Part shown: positions 7,343 to 13,853 of the stretch, one piece after another | Layout of the letters: each line of letters begins with the position of its first letter | How positions within the stretch are numbered: position 1 is the first letter of the stretch | Notes under the pieces: generated by a model | Told to the model about the DNA's origin: nothing | Seen by the model: only the letters and a program-made list of their open reading frames with translations | The model's database searches: none | Translations under genes and position numbers: made by a program | Source of the DNA: Sulfuricurvum sp. | GTDB taxonomy: Bacteria > Campylobacterota > Campylobacteria > Campylobacterales > Sulfurimonadaceae | Assembly (NCBI GenBank): GCA_024635855.1 | Contig: JAGXHZ010000011.1 | Coordinates: forward strand, 1 to 13,853 | Length of the DNA: 13,853 nucleotides | Direction of reading: 5' to 3'

Positions 7343-8434
7343 ATGTTAAAAATACAAAAACCTAAAACATTTGGAGAGTTTCTCAAGCAGACAACTATTA
7401 ATTTTTTAGCAATTATGGGAATGCTTATAATTGTTAAATATTTTGGAATGCCCCTCATTGATCTATCAATGATAACGTCAGCAGCTAATGGTGATTATAA
7501 TGCCGTGAAACAAAAGCTTGATTATTTCTATGCCGATGTAAATGCTCGTAGTAAAAATGGAGGAACTGCATTACACGCTGCAGCAAATATTGGTGATGCA
7601 AAAATAGCAGAACTTTTGCTTTCTCACGGAGCCGATACAAATATTTTTATTAGTAGTGAAGGGACAGCTGCTCTTGATTATGCTATCCAACACCACAATT
7701 ACGACGTAGCTCGACTGATTTTAGCGAAAGGGGTAAACCCTACTATTGCTACAACAGCATTACGTTCGTTTGTATATGAGACGTGGGGAGTAAGTCGATT
7801 CGGTCAAATATCACAGATTGAACTTATGCCTACTGAAATAAAAAAAGAGATCGGAGAAGAGCTGATACGCCAAGGGGCCGATATTAACAAGGCAATCCCA
7901 TTCGCGGTTATATCCAATAATATTGTGATGCTCGACATGCTTCTCGCGCATGGTGCCGATCTGAGCAAGAGCTATGATTAATTCAGTCAGTGCATTATGT
8001 TTCAAGCCAATTCCCCTACAATGATCGACTATCTGATCAAGCACGGTGTCGATGTGGATTGCCTCAACTTAGGAGACTACAGTACGGCACTGTTTAATGT
8101 AGAGTCTTCGGAAAGAGAAAGAAAAAGCCAAATCTCAGATGGTGCATATATAGACAAGGACAGCAATATTACCGTTTTGGAAGGGCTTCTAAAAGCCGGA
8201 GCGAATCCGAATGCGCAAGATAAAAAAGGGAATACCCCTTTGTTCGTATTGGATCAGGCAGAACAGATCGCTGTGTTGCTTAGATACGGGGCAAATACCA
8301 ATATCAAAAACAAAATGGGGCAAACGCCGTACGAATATCATCTACGTCAAAGTGGTCCCAGAAGGACTGAAATTCTCACATTACTTAATAAGCTCAATCA
8401 AAACAAACCAAATAAGGAAAAAAGATGGTACTGA
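7343..8434 (+). pseudogene. Membrane-anchored ankyrin-repeat protein gene broken by an in-frame TAA
   Basis: One continuous frame runs from the ATG at 7343 to a stop at 8432-8434, interrupted only by TAA at 7979-7981 (codon 213). The first part has a basic N-terminus, one membrane segment (about 19-38), then ankyrin repeats such as GGTALHAAANIGDAKIAELL with LSHGADTN and later LLAHGADL. The second part continues the repeats in the same frame (MIDYLIKHGVDVD, LEGLLKAGANPNAQDKKGNT, LLRYGANTNIKNKMGQTPY). The stop falls inside a repeat unit (SYD*FSQ), and one C-to-T change (CAA to TAA) would explain it. The ATG at 7997 that could restart the second part has no ribosome binding site. The intact protein would be about 363 aa: a membrane-tethered protein-protein interaction scaffold. 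It could still give a shortened 212-aa product. AAGGAG at 7331 drives the start. Confidence 0.8.
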
Positions 8435-8505
8435 CAAACGAACAAAAAATTGTTATCGAAAATGGTGTCAAAGGTGCAATGGCTGAGATGAAAAAACAGA
8501 AATAA
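8425..8505 (+). CDS. Possible 26-residue small protein overlapping the ankyrin gene end
   Basis: An ATG at 8425 opens 26 codons (MVLTNEQKIVIENGVKGAMA, then a Lys-rich end) closed by TAA at 8503-8505. AAGGA at 8414-8418, 6 bases upstream, is a better ribosome binding site than most in the window. The ORF overlaps the ankyrin frame by 10 bases in another frame, as coupled genes do. It is soluble, amphipathic and basic at its end. It may be a true small protein or the stump of a longer deleted gene. I do not recognise it. Confidence 0.4.
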   Translation: MVLTNEQKIVIENGVKGAMAEMKKQK

Positions 8506-8533
8506 CCTGAATTAAAATGCAGAAATAGAGATG

Positions 8534-8556
8534 TATGCCGTGTCAAGCACGGTATG
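8534..8556 (-). repeat. Diverged palindrome related to the REP-like elements
   Basis: The core CCGTG (8538-8542) and CACGG (8548-8552) extends outwards by TA pairs and one G-U to about 8 bp. Read on the minus strand, CCGTGCTTGACACGG has the same arms (CCGTG/CACGG) as copy 1 but lacks the ATTCC/GGAAT frame. It lies just after the ankyrin module, in the opposite orientation to the two copies before it. Confidence 0.5.
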
Positions 8557-8640
8557 GCTGAAAATTATATGCTAATATCTTGCTGGACTGAGGAGAAAAT
8601 TTGAAACCACAGAGCAGTCAGAAAAAATCCACCTAAACTC

Positions 8641-8684
8641 TGTTATAATTAACACATAACTAGAAAGAGAAAGTTAGAGTGGAG
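8641..8684 (+). promoter_or_regulatory. Extended -10 promoter and ribosome binding site of the MNT/HEPN pair
   Basis: TGTTATAAT at 8641-8649 is an extended -10 (TG, one base, then TATAAT). The predicted start is near 8656, leaving a leader of about 37 bases. GGAG at 8681-8684, 8 bases before the ATG at 8693, is the ribosome binding site. No -35 box is evident. The module thus has its own promoter. Confidence 0.55.
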
Positions 8685-8692
8685 TTTGGTAG

Positions 8693-8986
8693 ATGAGATT
8701 AAAAAATTTTGAAATAGAAAAAATCAAAAGTAGCGCTCTAAACATATTTGGAAAAGATGTACAGGTTACCCTTTTTGGAAGTCGTGTTGATGATTTAAGT
8801 AAGGGAGGTGATATAGATTTGTATATTCAATCACCACTAAAAAACAGTACCATAGAGAGCAAAATAAATTTTTTAATTGATCTTAAATCGGCGATCGGCG
8901 ATCAAAAGATTGATGTTATTCTTGCAAAAGATTCATCACGGCTCATCGAACAAGAAGCCCTTACAAAAGGGATAAAGCTACTATGA
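8693..8986 (+). CDS. mntA: MNT-domain nucleotidyltransferase, putative MntA-type antitoxin
   Basis: The 97-residue protein is a minimal nucleotidyltransferase. LFGSRVDDLSKGGDIDLYI carries the pol-beta-type active site: G29-S30, then D40 and D42, with a likely third carboxylate at D74 (KIDVIL). In the known type VII system, MntA inactivates the HEPN toxin HepT by adding AMP groups to a tyrosine. The spacing here is GS-x9-DxD, one residue shorter than the GS-x10-DxD of well-studied MntA proteins. The gene overlaps the HEPN gene by 4 bases (ATGA) and comes first, as usual for antitoxin-first pairs. All catalytic residues are present, so it looks functional. Alternatively it belongs to the related HI0073-like group of unknown role. 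Confidence 0.85.
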   Translation: MRLKNFEIEKIKSSALNIFGKDVQVTLFGSRVDDLSKGGDIDLYIQSPLKNSTIESKINFLIDLKSAIGDQKIDVILAKDSSRLIEQEALTKGIKLL

Positions 8987-9468
8987 AAGATATTCGTCAA
9001 ACATTCCAAGAGAAGATTTTCGAATGTGACAAGCATGCTCAAAAGATTGAGATTGCTCAAAAGCATCTTTCCCCTTTTATCCCTTTGAGCGTGGAGTGTT
9101 ATCAAAATCTAAGCGAAATCGACACAAGTTTTATCGATCAGCTTATTTATCGATTTTCAAAACTGCAAGATACTTTGGGTGAGAAAATATTTCCATCAAT
9201 TTTGATACTTGCCCATGAAGATGTGAAGAAAAAAACATTTATTGACATCCTTAACAGACTCGAAGAATTGGAAGTTGTTGACAAAAATGAATGGTTAAAG
9301 CTTCGAGAAATGCGAAATGAAATTGCACACGAATACTCTTTTAATATCGAAGAAGTTGTAGATAGTATTGTTATTATCTATACGATTAGCTACCAACTTT
9401 TGAATATTTATCGTAAAACAGTTGCGTTTTGTGATGAAAAGTTTGGAATAACAAAAAATAAGAATTAG
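8983..9468 (+). CDS. hepT: HEPN-domain protein, putative HepT-type toxin
   Basis: The 161-residue all-helical protein carries RNEIAHEY at 111-118, which is the R-x4-H-x-Y motif of HepT-type HEPN ribonucleases: R111 and H116 would be catalytic, and Y118 would be the tyrosine adenylylated by MntA. It follows the MNT gene with a 4-base overlap, so the two are expressed together. It is somewhat longer than typical HepT proteins, with an N-terminal coiled region and a basic tail (KNKN). The motif and partner make a type VII toxin-antitoxin system the best reading. A nucleotidyltransferase substrate-binding protein of the HI0074 kind is the alternative. Confidence 0.83.
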   Translation: MKDIRQTFQEKIFECDKHAQKIEIAQKHLSPFIPLSVECYQNLSEIDTSFIDQLIYRFSKLQDTLGEKIFPSILILAHEDVKKKTFIDILNRLEELEVVDKNEWLKLREMRNEIAHEYSFNIEEVVDSIVIIYTISYQLLNIYRKTVAFCDEKFGITKNKN

Positions 9469-9539
9469 TGCCAATCAAACCTCAATTTAATTCTTTCAAA
9501 TGTAACACCCGATAGAATTACGATTACTATTCCATCAAT

Positions 9540-9568
9540 ACTGTACGTACGGTCAATTTGTTTAAGGA
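9540..9568 (+). promoter_or_regulatory. Leader of metG: near-perfect palindrome and ribosome binding site
   Basis: ACTGTACGTACGGT (9540-9553) is a 14-base palindrome with one T-G mismatch. It ends 10 bases before AAGGA (9564-9568), the ribosome binding site 5 bases upstream of the ATG at 9574. It could be an operator or simply chance. A weak -10 (TACTAT, 9525-9530) lies just upstream. Confidence 0.35.
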
Positions 9569-9573
9569 TGTCA

Positions 9574-11529
9574 ATGAAAAACTATATTACAACCCCTATT
9601 TATTATGTTAACGGTGAAGCCCATATCGGTCATGCCTATACGACGTTTATCGCGGATACACTTGCGCGTCATTCTCGCCTTTTGGGAAATGAAACCTATT
9701 TTTTAACCGGAACCGATGAGCACGGTCAAAAAATCGAAGAAGCCGCAAAAAAACTTGATAAACCTACCCAGCAATTTGCCGATGAGATCAGTGCAACGTT
9801 TAAAAACCTATGGGATAGTTTTGATATTAGTTACGATCAATTTATCCGAACAACAGATGAGAAGCATAAGCGCGGAGTTCAAGCAGCTTTTCTTAAAATG
9901 GTTGAAAAGGGGGATATTTATAAAGATTTTTATGAGGGAAATTACTGCGTAAGCTGTGAAACCTTCTTCCCTGAATCGCAACTCATGGAGGGTGGATGTT
10001 GTCCGGATTGCGGGCGTGCTACCACCATTTTAAAAGAAGAGAGCTACTTCTTCAAACTGTCAAAATATGAACAGCCATTGTTAGATTATTATGAAGCACA
10101 CAGCGATTTTATCCTCCCAAAATCACGTAAAAACGAAGTTATTAGTTTTGTAAAGGGAGGATTGCACGATCTTTCCGTCACACGGACAAGCTTTAACTGG
10201 GGCGTTCACCTTCCTGAGTCTCTCAATGATCCTAAGCATGTTATGTATGTTTGGCTCGATGCTTTGATGAATTACGTTACAGCTTTGGGATATGGTAATG
10301 GTGAAGAAAACATGGACTTTTGGCCAGCTACAACTCAGCTTGTAGGTAAGGATATTTTACGTTTTCATGCTATCTACTGGCCGGCATTTTTGATGAGTTT
10401 GGATCTACCGCTTCCAAAACATATTGGCGCTCACGGTTGGTGGACACGTGATGGGGAAAAGATGTCAAAATCCAAAGGAAATGTTGTTGATCCTATCGAA
10501 GTAGCAAAACACTATGGCGTTGAAAACTTCCGCTATTTCATGATGAGAGAAGTTCCTTTCGGACAAGACGGTGATTTTTCACAACGCGCACTTATTGACC
10601 GTATGAATTCGGATCTTAGTAATGATTTGGGTAATCTTCTTAACCGTGTCATTGGAATGTCTGAAAAATATTCTGATTATATGATTGATAGCGTGGATGT
10701 TTTGAAATATCATTCCAAAGAAATAGACGATGCCCATGTCATTATCAATTCTCTCGAAGAGTACATGAAAGATTTACAACTTCACCGTTACCTTGAAGAA
10801 CTTTGGAAAGTTTTCACCATCGGGAATAAAGCGATTGAAGAACATGCTCCATGGGTAAAAATCAAAGAGGGTCGCACCGATGAAGCACTGGCTACGGTTG
10901 CACTGGTTGCAAATCTCTTAGCCAAGGCATCAATGATGCTGCACTCCATTATGCCTCACACCACAGCTACCGTTGCGAATGCACTAGGGTTTGAAATCAA
11001 TACCACCAGCTACAATGATTTGATTCTAAATAAAGATCTTTTGAAAACGTTTACGATCAAAAAAATTCCTCCCCTCTTTCCTCGTGTCGATGAACCATTG
11101 ATGGATGAAGCACCCAAAGCAATGATGCAAGCAAAGCCTGTTACGGCAGCAGTTGTTACCGCGAAAATAGAAGAGAAAAAGGTAAGCACGGTTCCAGAAG
11201 TTGGACTAATCACTATCGACCAGTTTTTCCAAACATCGTTAAAAATCGGCACAGTTATCGAAGCCCAAGAAGTCCCAAAAAGCTCAAAACTTCTTCGTCT
11301 TCAAGTCGATTTGGGTGAAGAAGTACCGCGACAGATTGTTGCTGGAATCAAAGAATATTACAGTGCCGAATCTCTTGTAGGAACACAAGTGTGTGTCGTT
11401 TCCAATCTCAAACCTGCAAAACTCATGGGACTGCTCTCTGAGGGTATGCTACTCGCGGCAAAAGATGCTGAGGGACTCTCTCTTGTTCGACCTGAAAAAC
11501 CACGTGCCATTGGAAGTTCTATTGGATGA
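9574..11529 (+). CDS. metG: Methionyl-tRNA synthetase
   Basis: This class I enzyme charges initiator and elongator tRNA-Met with methionine. The N-terminus ITTPIYYVNGEAHIGH carries HIGH (17-20) and TGTDEHG. A zinc knuckle follows with C125-x2-C128 and C143-x2-C146. KMSKSKGN starts at 296. Residues about 545-651 form a C-terminal OB-fold tRNA-binding domain (LKIGTVIEAQEVPKSSKLL, SNLKPAKLMGLLSEGMLLA), which aids dimerisation and tRNA binding. I choose ATG 9574 (651 aa) over ATG 9568 because the Shine-Dalgarno AAGGA runs into the first ATG, while the second is correctly spaced and starts the family's usual MKNYITTPIYY. It is coupled to the next gene by a 4-base overlap. In Campylobacter jejuni metG directly follows the fbp-side small gene (recalled); here about 2.5 kb separates them. 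Confidence 0.96.
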   Translation: MKNYITTPIYYVNGEAHIGHAYTTFIADTLARHSRLLGNETYFLTGTDEHGQKIEEAAKKLDKPTQQFADEISATFKNLWDSFDISYDQFIRTTDEKHKRGVQAAFLKMVEKGDIYKDFYEGNYCVSCETFFPESQLMEGGCCPDCGRATTILKEESYFFKLSKYEQPLLDYYEAHSDFILPKSRKNEVISFVKGGLHDLSVTRTSFNWGVHLPESLNDPKHVMYVWLDALMNYVTALGYGNGEENMDFWPATTQLVGKDILRFHAIYWPAFLMSLDLPLPKHIGAHGWWTRDGEKMSKSKGNVVDPIEVAKHYGVENFRYFMMREVPFGQDGDFSQRALIDRMNSDLSNDLGNLLNRVIGMSEKYSDYMIDSVDVLKYHSKEIDDAHVIINSLEEYMKDLQLHRYLEELWKVFTIGNKAIEEHAPWVKIKEGRTDEALATVALVANLLAKASMMLHSIMPHTTATVANALGFEINTTSYNDLILNKDLLKTFTIKKIPPLFPRVDEPLMDEAPKAMMQAKPVTAAVVTAKIEEKKVSTVPEVGLITIDQFFQTSLKIGTVIEAQEVPKSSKLLRLQVDLGEEVPRQIVAGIKEYYSAESLVGTQVCVVSNLKPAKLMGLLSEGMLLAAKDAEGLSLVRPEKPRAIGSSIG

Positions 11530-12530
11530 GACTTGAAAATATCCTCGCATTGACCAAAGGGACTCTTCACAGCGACCCTAATATCAGTCTTTTCGAAACC
11601 ATTGCTTTTGAAGTTTCAAAAGTAAAGCGAGGATCACTTTTTGTTGCCTACAATCCTGCCGATATTCCTGAAGCCCTTAGTTGCGGTGCGTACGGAATAC
11701 TTTTTGATAAACCAACCCAAACAGGTGATCGTGAAGTAGCATGGATCAAAGTTGAAAAGATCGATGATGCACTTAAGAGATTGTTGCGTTTTTATTTGCT
11801 CGAAAAAGATTTGCAAGTGTATGCGTGCGATCCCATAACCTTGCATCTTGCTCATGCTGTCTCAACCCCCGGAAATTTTTGTTCCGTAGAGGGTTCAATG
11901 GGTCAAGTTTGGGAGAAGCTATGGCCATTGGAAAAAAAATCCATCGTACTGTATTCCCCTGCTCTTACCGACTCTGAAATATTTATCGAAACCAATCAGC
12001 TGATACGTGCGCAAGAAACCACCATCACGATTATTGAGCAAACGTTGTTTGAAACCTCATTTATCCATCACGACACTTTTTATGAGCGTCAGATGCTTTC
12101 ACCTTTTTTCATTCCCTACCTCGAACATCTTCTCTTTTTTTACACTTTTATGCGCATACCGTTTCAGCTCAAAAGCTTTAGTAAAATGGGACACTTCAAT
12201 CCCGTTTTTACCAATAGACGTTTAGAAATAAAAGAATTTGGCAGCAGTGATCGAGTTGTAATATTTGAACCGTTGCTTGAGCTTATTGATGAGCAGATTG
12301 ATTTTTTACGCGAACAGGCATCGTGGTCAAAAATACTTTATATTTTACCTGATTCAATGAAATCAAGCCTGACCATCGGAATTGAAAATATTTTATTTTA
12401 CGGATATCCAGAAGAGATTCTTGCCTTGTTGCAAACCAATTCGTTTCATTTTGCCCTAGTTGCCGGAGCGGATAAAAGTATTTTAAATCCTCCCCGCTCA
12501 TCCATGCGACAATTAGAACTTGATCTTTAA
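11526..12530 (+). CDS. Mur ligase-like protein with MurF-type N-terminal domain, probable pseudoenzyme
   Basis: The first ~90 of 334 residues fit the MurF/MurE N-terminal (UDP-substrate-binding) fold: LENILALTKGTLHSDPNI, then VSKVKRGSLFVAY (30-42), then EALSCGAYGILFDKP, matching the family pattern of V-x-x-G-x-LFVA followed by GA-x-x-x-L. The family's next feature should be the ATP P-loop (TGSxGKT). Instead the region near 120-133 reads EGSMGQVWEKLW, with no GKT/GKS. The C-terminal part is diverged. I infer a Mur-related protein that lost ATP-dependent ligation and may bind or regulate a cell-wall precursor or partner. It overlaps metG by 4 bases (ATGA). A hypothetical gene also follows metG in Campylobacter jejuni (recalled). 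Its stop overlaps that of the convergent gene. Confidence 0.75.
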   Translation: MRLENILALTKGTLHSDPNISLFETIAFEVSKVKRGSLFVAYNPADIPEALSCGAYGILFDKPTQTGDREVAWIKVEKIDDALKRLLRFYLLEKDLQVYACDPITLHLAHAVSTPGNFCSVEGSMGQVWEKLWPLEKKSIVLYSPALTDSEIFIETNQLIRAQETTITIIEQTLFETSFIHHDTFYERQMLSPFFIPYLEHLLFFYTFMRIPFQLKSFSKMGHFNPVFTNRRLEIKEFGSSDRVVIFEPLLELIDEQIDFLREQASWSKILYILPDSMKSSLTIGIENILFYGYPEEILALLQTNSFHFALVAGADKSILNPPRSSMRQLELDL

Positions 12531-13180
12531 TTTATCCGTATTTCTTTTAATTCACTTCGTAATTTTTTTTCATTTTCTAAAATACTTCCTACAAAAGCAT
12601 GAAACTCTTTTGAGTGGTTCATGTGTTTCAAATGTGCCAACTCATGTACAATGATATAATCAATATGCTCATAGGAAAGCTGCATCATCAGGGTATTAAA
12701 AGTCACTACTCCCAAACTATTACAACTCCCCCATCGTCGCCGTAACCGTTTGTAACGTATTTCACTTGGGTGCAAGTTCATCTTTTTAGCATAATGATTG
12801 ATACGTGAAGGAAGGGTTAAAATAGCTTCATTTTTATAAAATTGATGGTAATATTTTTCAATATTAATACTATTTTCATCTTTTTTAAGCTTTTTATTCA
12901 AATATTCAAAAGAATCTACCTTCATAATATCTCCGCGAAAACGGATACTGGTTCCTAAAATATGAGTGTATGAAGAACGTTTTTTGATTGAAATGAGTTT
13001 AGAATTAATCCACTCCTCTTTTTCTTTTAGCAGGTTACGAATTCGTTTGATATCTTTAAGCGGTGTTCGCACTCGAACGCACCCATCGTGAGTGATGGTG
13101 ATATAGGTATTACGATTGCGCGGTGAAAAAAGGACACTAACCTCAGAGGTTAGTGCATTAAAGGTATTCGATGGGGTCAT
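12527..13180 (-). CDS. YgjP/DUF45-type zinc metallopeptidase (M48-like)
   Basis: [16 protein letters not shown] starts at residue 179: H179, E180 and H183 are the HExxH zinc site, with H189 a likely third ligand. It is preceded by [16 protein letters not shown] and [20 protein letters not shown], the hallmark of the YgjP/DUF45 (WLM/SprT-like) family. The N-terminal half ([20 protein letters not shown], then EWINSKL) is also typical. The substrate is unknown and the protein is cytoplasmic. I place the start at ATG 13180 (217 aa), where AGG lies 6 bases upstream and the overlap with the queC end is only 23 bases. The ATG at 13228 would overlap queC by 71 bases and add residues not expected for the family. 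It is probably co-transcribed with queC. Its stop overlaps the convergent Mur-like gene by 4 bases. Confidence 0.88.
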   Translation of the reverse strand: MTPSNTFNALTSEVSVLFSPRNRNTYITITHDGCVRVRTPLKDIKRIRNLLKEKEEWINSKLISIKKRSSYTHILGTSIRFRGDIMKVDSFEYLNKKLKKDENSINIEKYYHQFYKNEAILTLPSRINHYAKKMNLHPSEIRYKRLRRRWGSCNSLGVVTFNTLMMQLSYEHIDYIIVHELAHLKHMNHSKEFHAFVGSILENEKKLRSELKEIRIN

Positions 13181-13823
13181 TGATACCTGCACGCTCAAAG
13201 CCTCGAAGACGTAAACGACAGCTATCACATACCCCGCATGCTTTATCCTCGCTTTGATAACAACTCCACGTCAAATGCAACGGAACATTCAGCTTGAGCG
13301 CCTCTTGAACGATTTGAGATTTCTGTAAATGGACTAATGGCATTTCGATGGTAATATTTGTTGTCTCTTTTGTCCCTAAATTTGCAGTGTGCTGAAATGA
13401 TTGTATAAAAGTATCACGACAATCCGGATAACCGCTGCTATCCTCTTCTACTACCCCAATTGCAATTGCCTCACACCCCTCTTTTTCAGCAATAGCCGTA
13501 GCAATACTCAAAAAAATACCGTTACGAAAAGGGACATAGGTGACGGGAACACCCTCTTCTACTCCGGTAGTCGGAACATCAATACTATGATCAGTCAGTG
13601 CTGATGCCCCGATGGTTTTGAAAAAATCCAAATCTATTTCATATTTTTCATTCACCCCTAAATCAGTACAAACAGCACGATAGGATTCTAATTCTTTGGT
13701 TAGCGTTCGCTGACCATAATTAAAGTGCAGCGCGATAATCTCGTAACCGCGTGAACGCATAATATAGGCAACAAGCGTTGAGTCCATCCCGCCGCTCATG
13801 ATACAAAGTGCTTTTTTAGTCAT
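13158..13823 (-). CDS. queC: 7-cyano-7-deazaguanine synthase QueC
   Basis: QueC converts 7-carboxy-7-deazaguanine with ammonia and ATP to preQ0, the precursor of queuosine in tRNA. Residues 10-15 (SGGMDS) form the PP-loop ATP pyrophosphatase motif, ALHFNYGQR is the second nucleotide-site segment, and the C-terminal cysteines C188, C196, C199 and C202 ([19 protein letters not shown]) are the zinc site. Length 221 aa is normal. An AAAGGGAA ribosome binding site precedes the ATG (13821-13823). Its end overlaps the metallopeptidase start by 23 bases, so the two form an operon. No other queuosine gene is in the window. Confidence 0.96.
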   Translation of the reverse strand: MTKKALCIMSGGMDSTLVAYIMRSRGYEIIALHFNYGQRTLTKELESYRAVCTDLGVNEKYEIDLDFFKTIGASALTDHSIDVPTTGVEEGVPVTYVPFRNGIFLSIATAIAEKEGCEAIAIGVVEEDSSGYPDCRDTFIQSFQHTANLGTKETTNITIEMPLVHLQKSQIVQEALKLNVPLHLTWSCYQSEDKACGVCDSCRLRLRGFERAGINDPIEYL

Positions 13824-13841
13824 AAAATTCCCTTTAATGAG

Positions 13842-13847
13842 ATTGTA
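13842..13847 (-). promoter_or_regulatory. Putative -10 box of queC
   Basis: TACAAT on the minus strand (13847-13842) lies about 18 bases before the queC ATG and predicts a leader of roughly 12 bases that still contains the ribosome binding site. The -35 region is outside the window. Confidence 0.4.
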
Positions 13848-13853
13848 CCAAGG

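Noticed and set aside
7997..8434. Second half of the ankyrin gene as an independent gene
   Set aside because: It is in the same frame as the first half, starts inside a repeat unit and has no ribosome binding site. It is better read as the distal part of a broken gene.
8211..8486. 91-codon plus-strand ORF across the ankyrin gene end
   Set aside because: It is a frame shadow of ankyrin repeats and lacks a start signal. The 26-codon ORF in another frame has the ribosome binding site.
8601..8636. 11-codon TTG-start ORF after AGGAG (8591-8595)
   Set aside because: Too short to support, with no further evidence. Possibly a remnant of lost sequence.
9568..9573. ATG two codons upstream as metG start
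   Set aside because: The ATG is part of the Shine-Dalgarno AAGGATG. ATG 9574 is correctly spaced and matches the family N-terminus.
13181..13228. Longer start for the metallopeptidase gene
   Set aside because: It would overlap queC by 71 bases and add 16 residues ([16 protein letters not shown]) that only shadow the queC end.
1..13853. CRISPR array, transposase or phage genes
   Set aside because: No regularly spaced repeats, no DDE or integrase-like protein and no phage structural motif were seen on either strand.

Overview
The window looks like chromosome of a Campylobacterota (epsilonproteobacterial) species, probably a free-living sulfur/hydrogen-oxidising lineage such as Sulfuricurvum or Sulfurimonas. 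This rests on three things: moderate-to-low GC with promoters that show strong TATAAT boxes but weak -35 boxes; protein sequences close in style to that phylum; and the gene order gltX - yggT - slt - lipoprotein (opposite strand) - mobB - fbp - small Cys protein - metG - Mur-like protein, which I recall as a conserved block in Campylobacter jejuni (around Cj0837-Cj0845, from memory). The genus is an inference.

Layout. 1-584 (minus) is the N-terminal part of an FAD/NAD(P)H-dependent reductase cut by the window edge. 673-879 is an unrecognised 68-residue protein with a possible leaderless promoter. 988-1533 is a response regulator with an unusual ribbon-helix-helix-like output end, closed by a clear intrinsic terminator. 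A tRNA-Glu(UUC) at 1637-1711 sits directly before gltX (1788-3086). gltX, yggT and slt are joined by 4-base ATGA overlaps, so they form one operon. A lipoprotein gene reads towards slt, and the two 3' ends overlap by 98 bases. mobB (TTG start), fbp and a four-cysteine small protein form the next tightly overlapping operon (5512-7038).

The stretch 7039-9567 separates this operon from metG and looks like an accessory insertion. It holds palindromic repeats of the GTCATTCC...GGAATCCA type, a membrane-anchored ankyrin-repeat gene broken by one in-frame TAA, a 26-codon ORF with its own ribosome binding site, a third more diverged palindrome, and an intact MNT/HEPN pair that fits a type VII (MntA/HepT) toxin-antitoxin system.

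From 9574 the conserved block resumes with metG, coupled by a 4-base overlap to a protein with a MurF-like N-terminal domain but no recognisable ATP-binding P-loop (probable pseudoenzyme). Its stop codon overlaps that of a convergent operon: queC (7-deazaguanine synthase) followed by a YgjP/DUF45-type zinc metallopeptidase.

Most of the window is housekeeping: two aminoacyl-tRNA synthetases, a cell-wall hydrolase, molybdenum cofactor maturation, gluconeogenesis and tRNA modification. The parts most worth a second look are the accessory insertion, the REC-RHH regulator, the degenerate Mur-like protein, and the gltX paralogue next to a tRNA-Glu gene. I see no CRISPR array, transposase, integrase, rRNA or replication origin.
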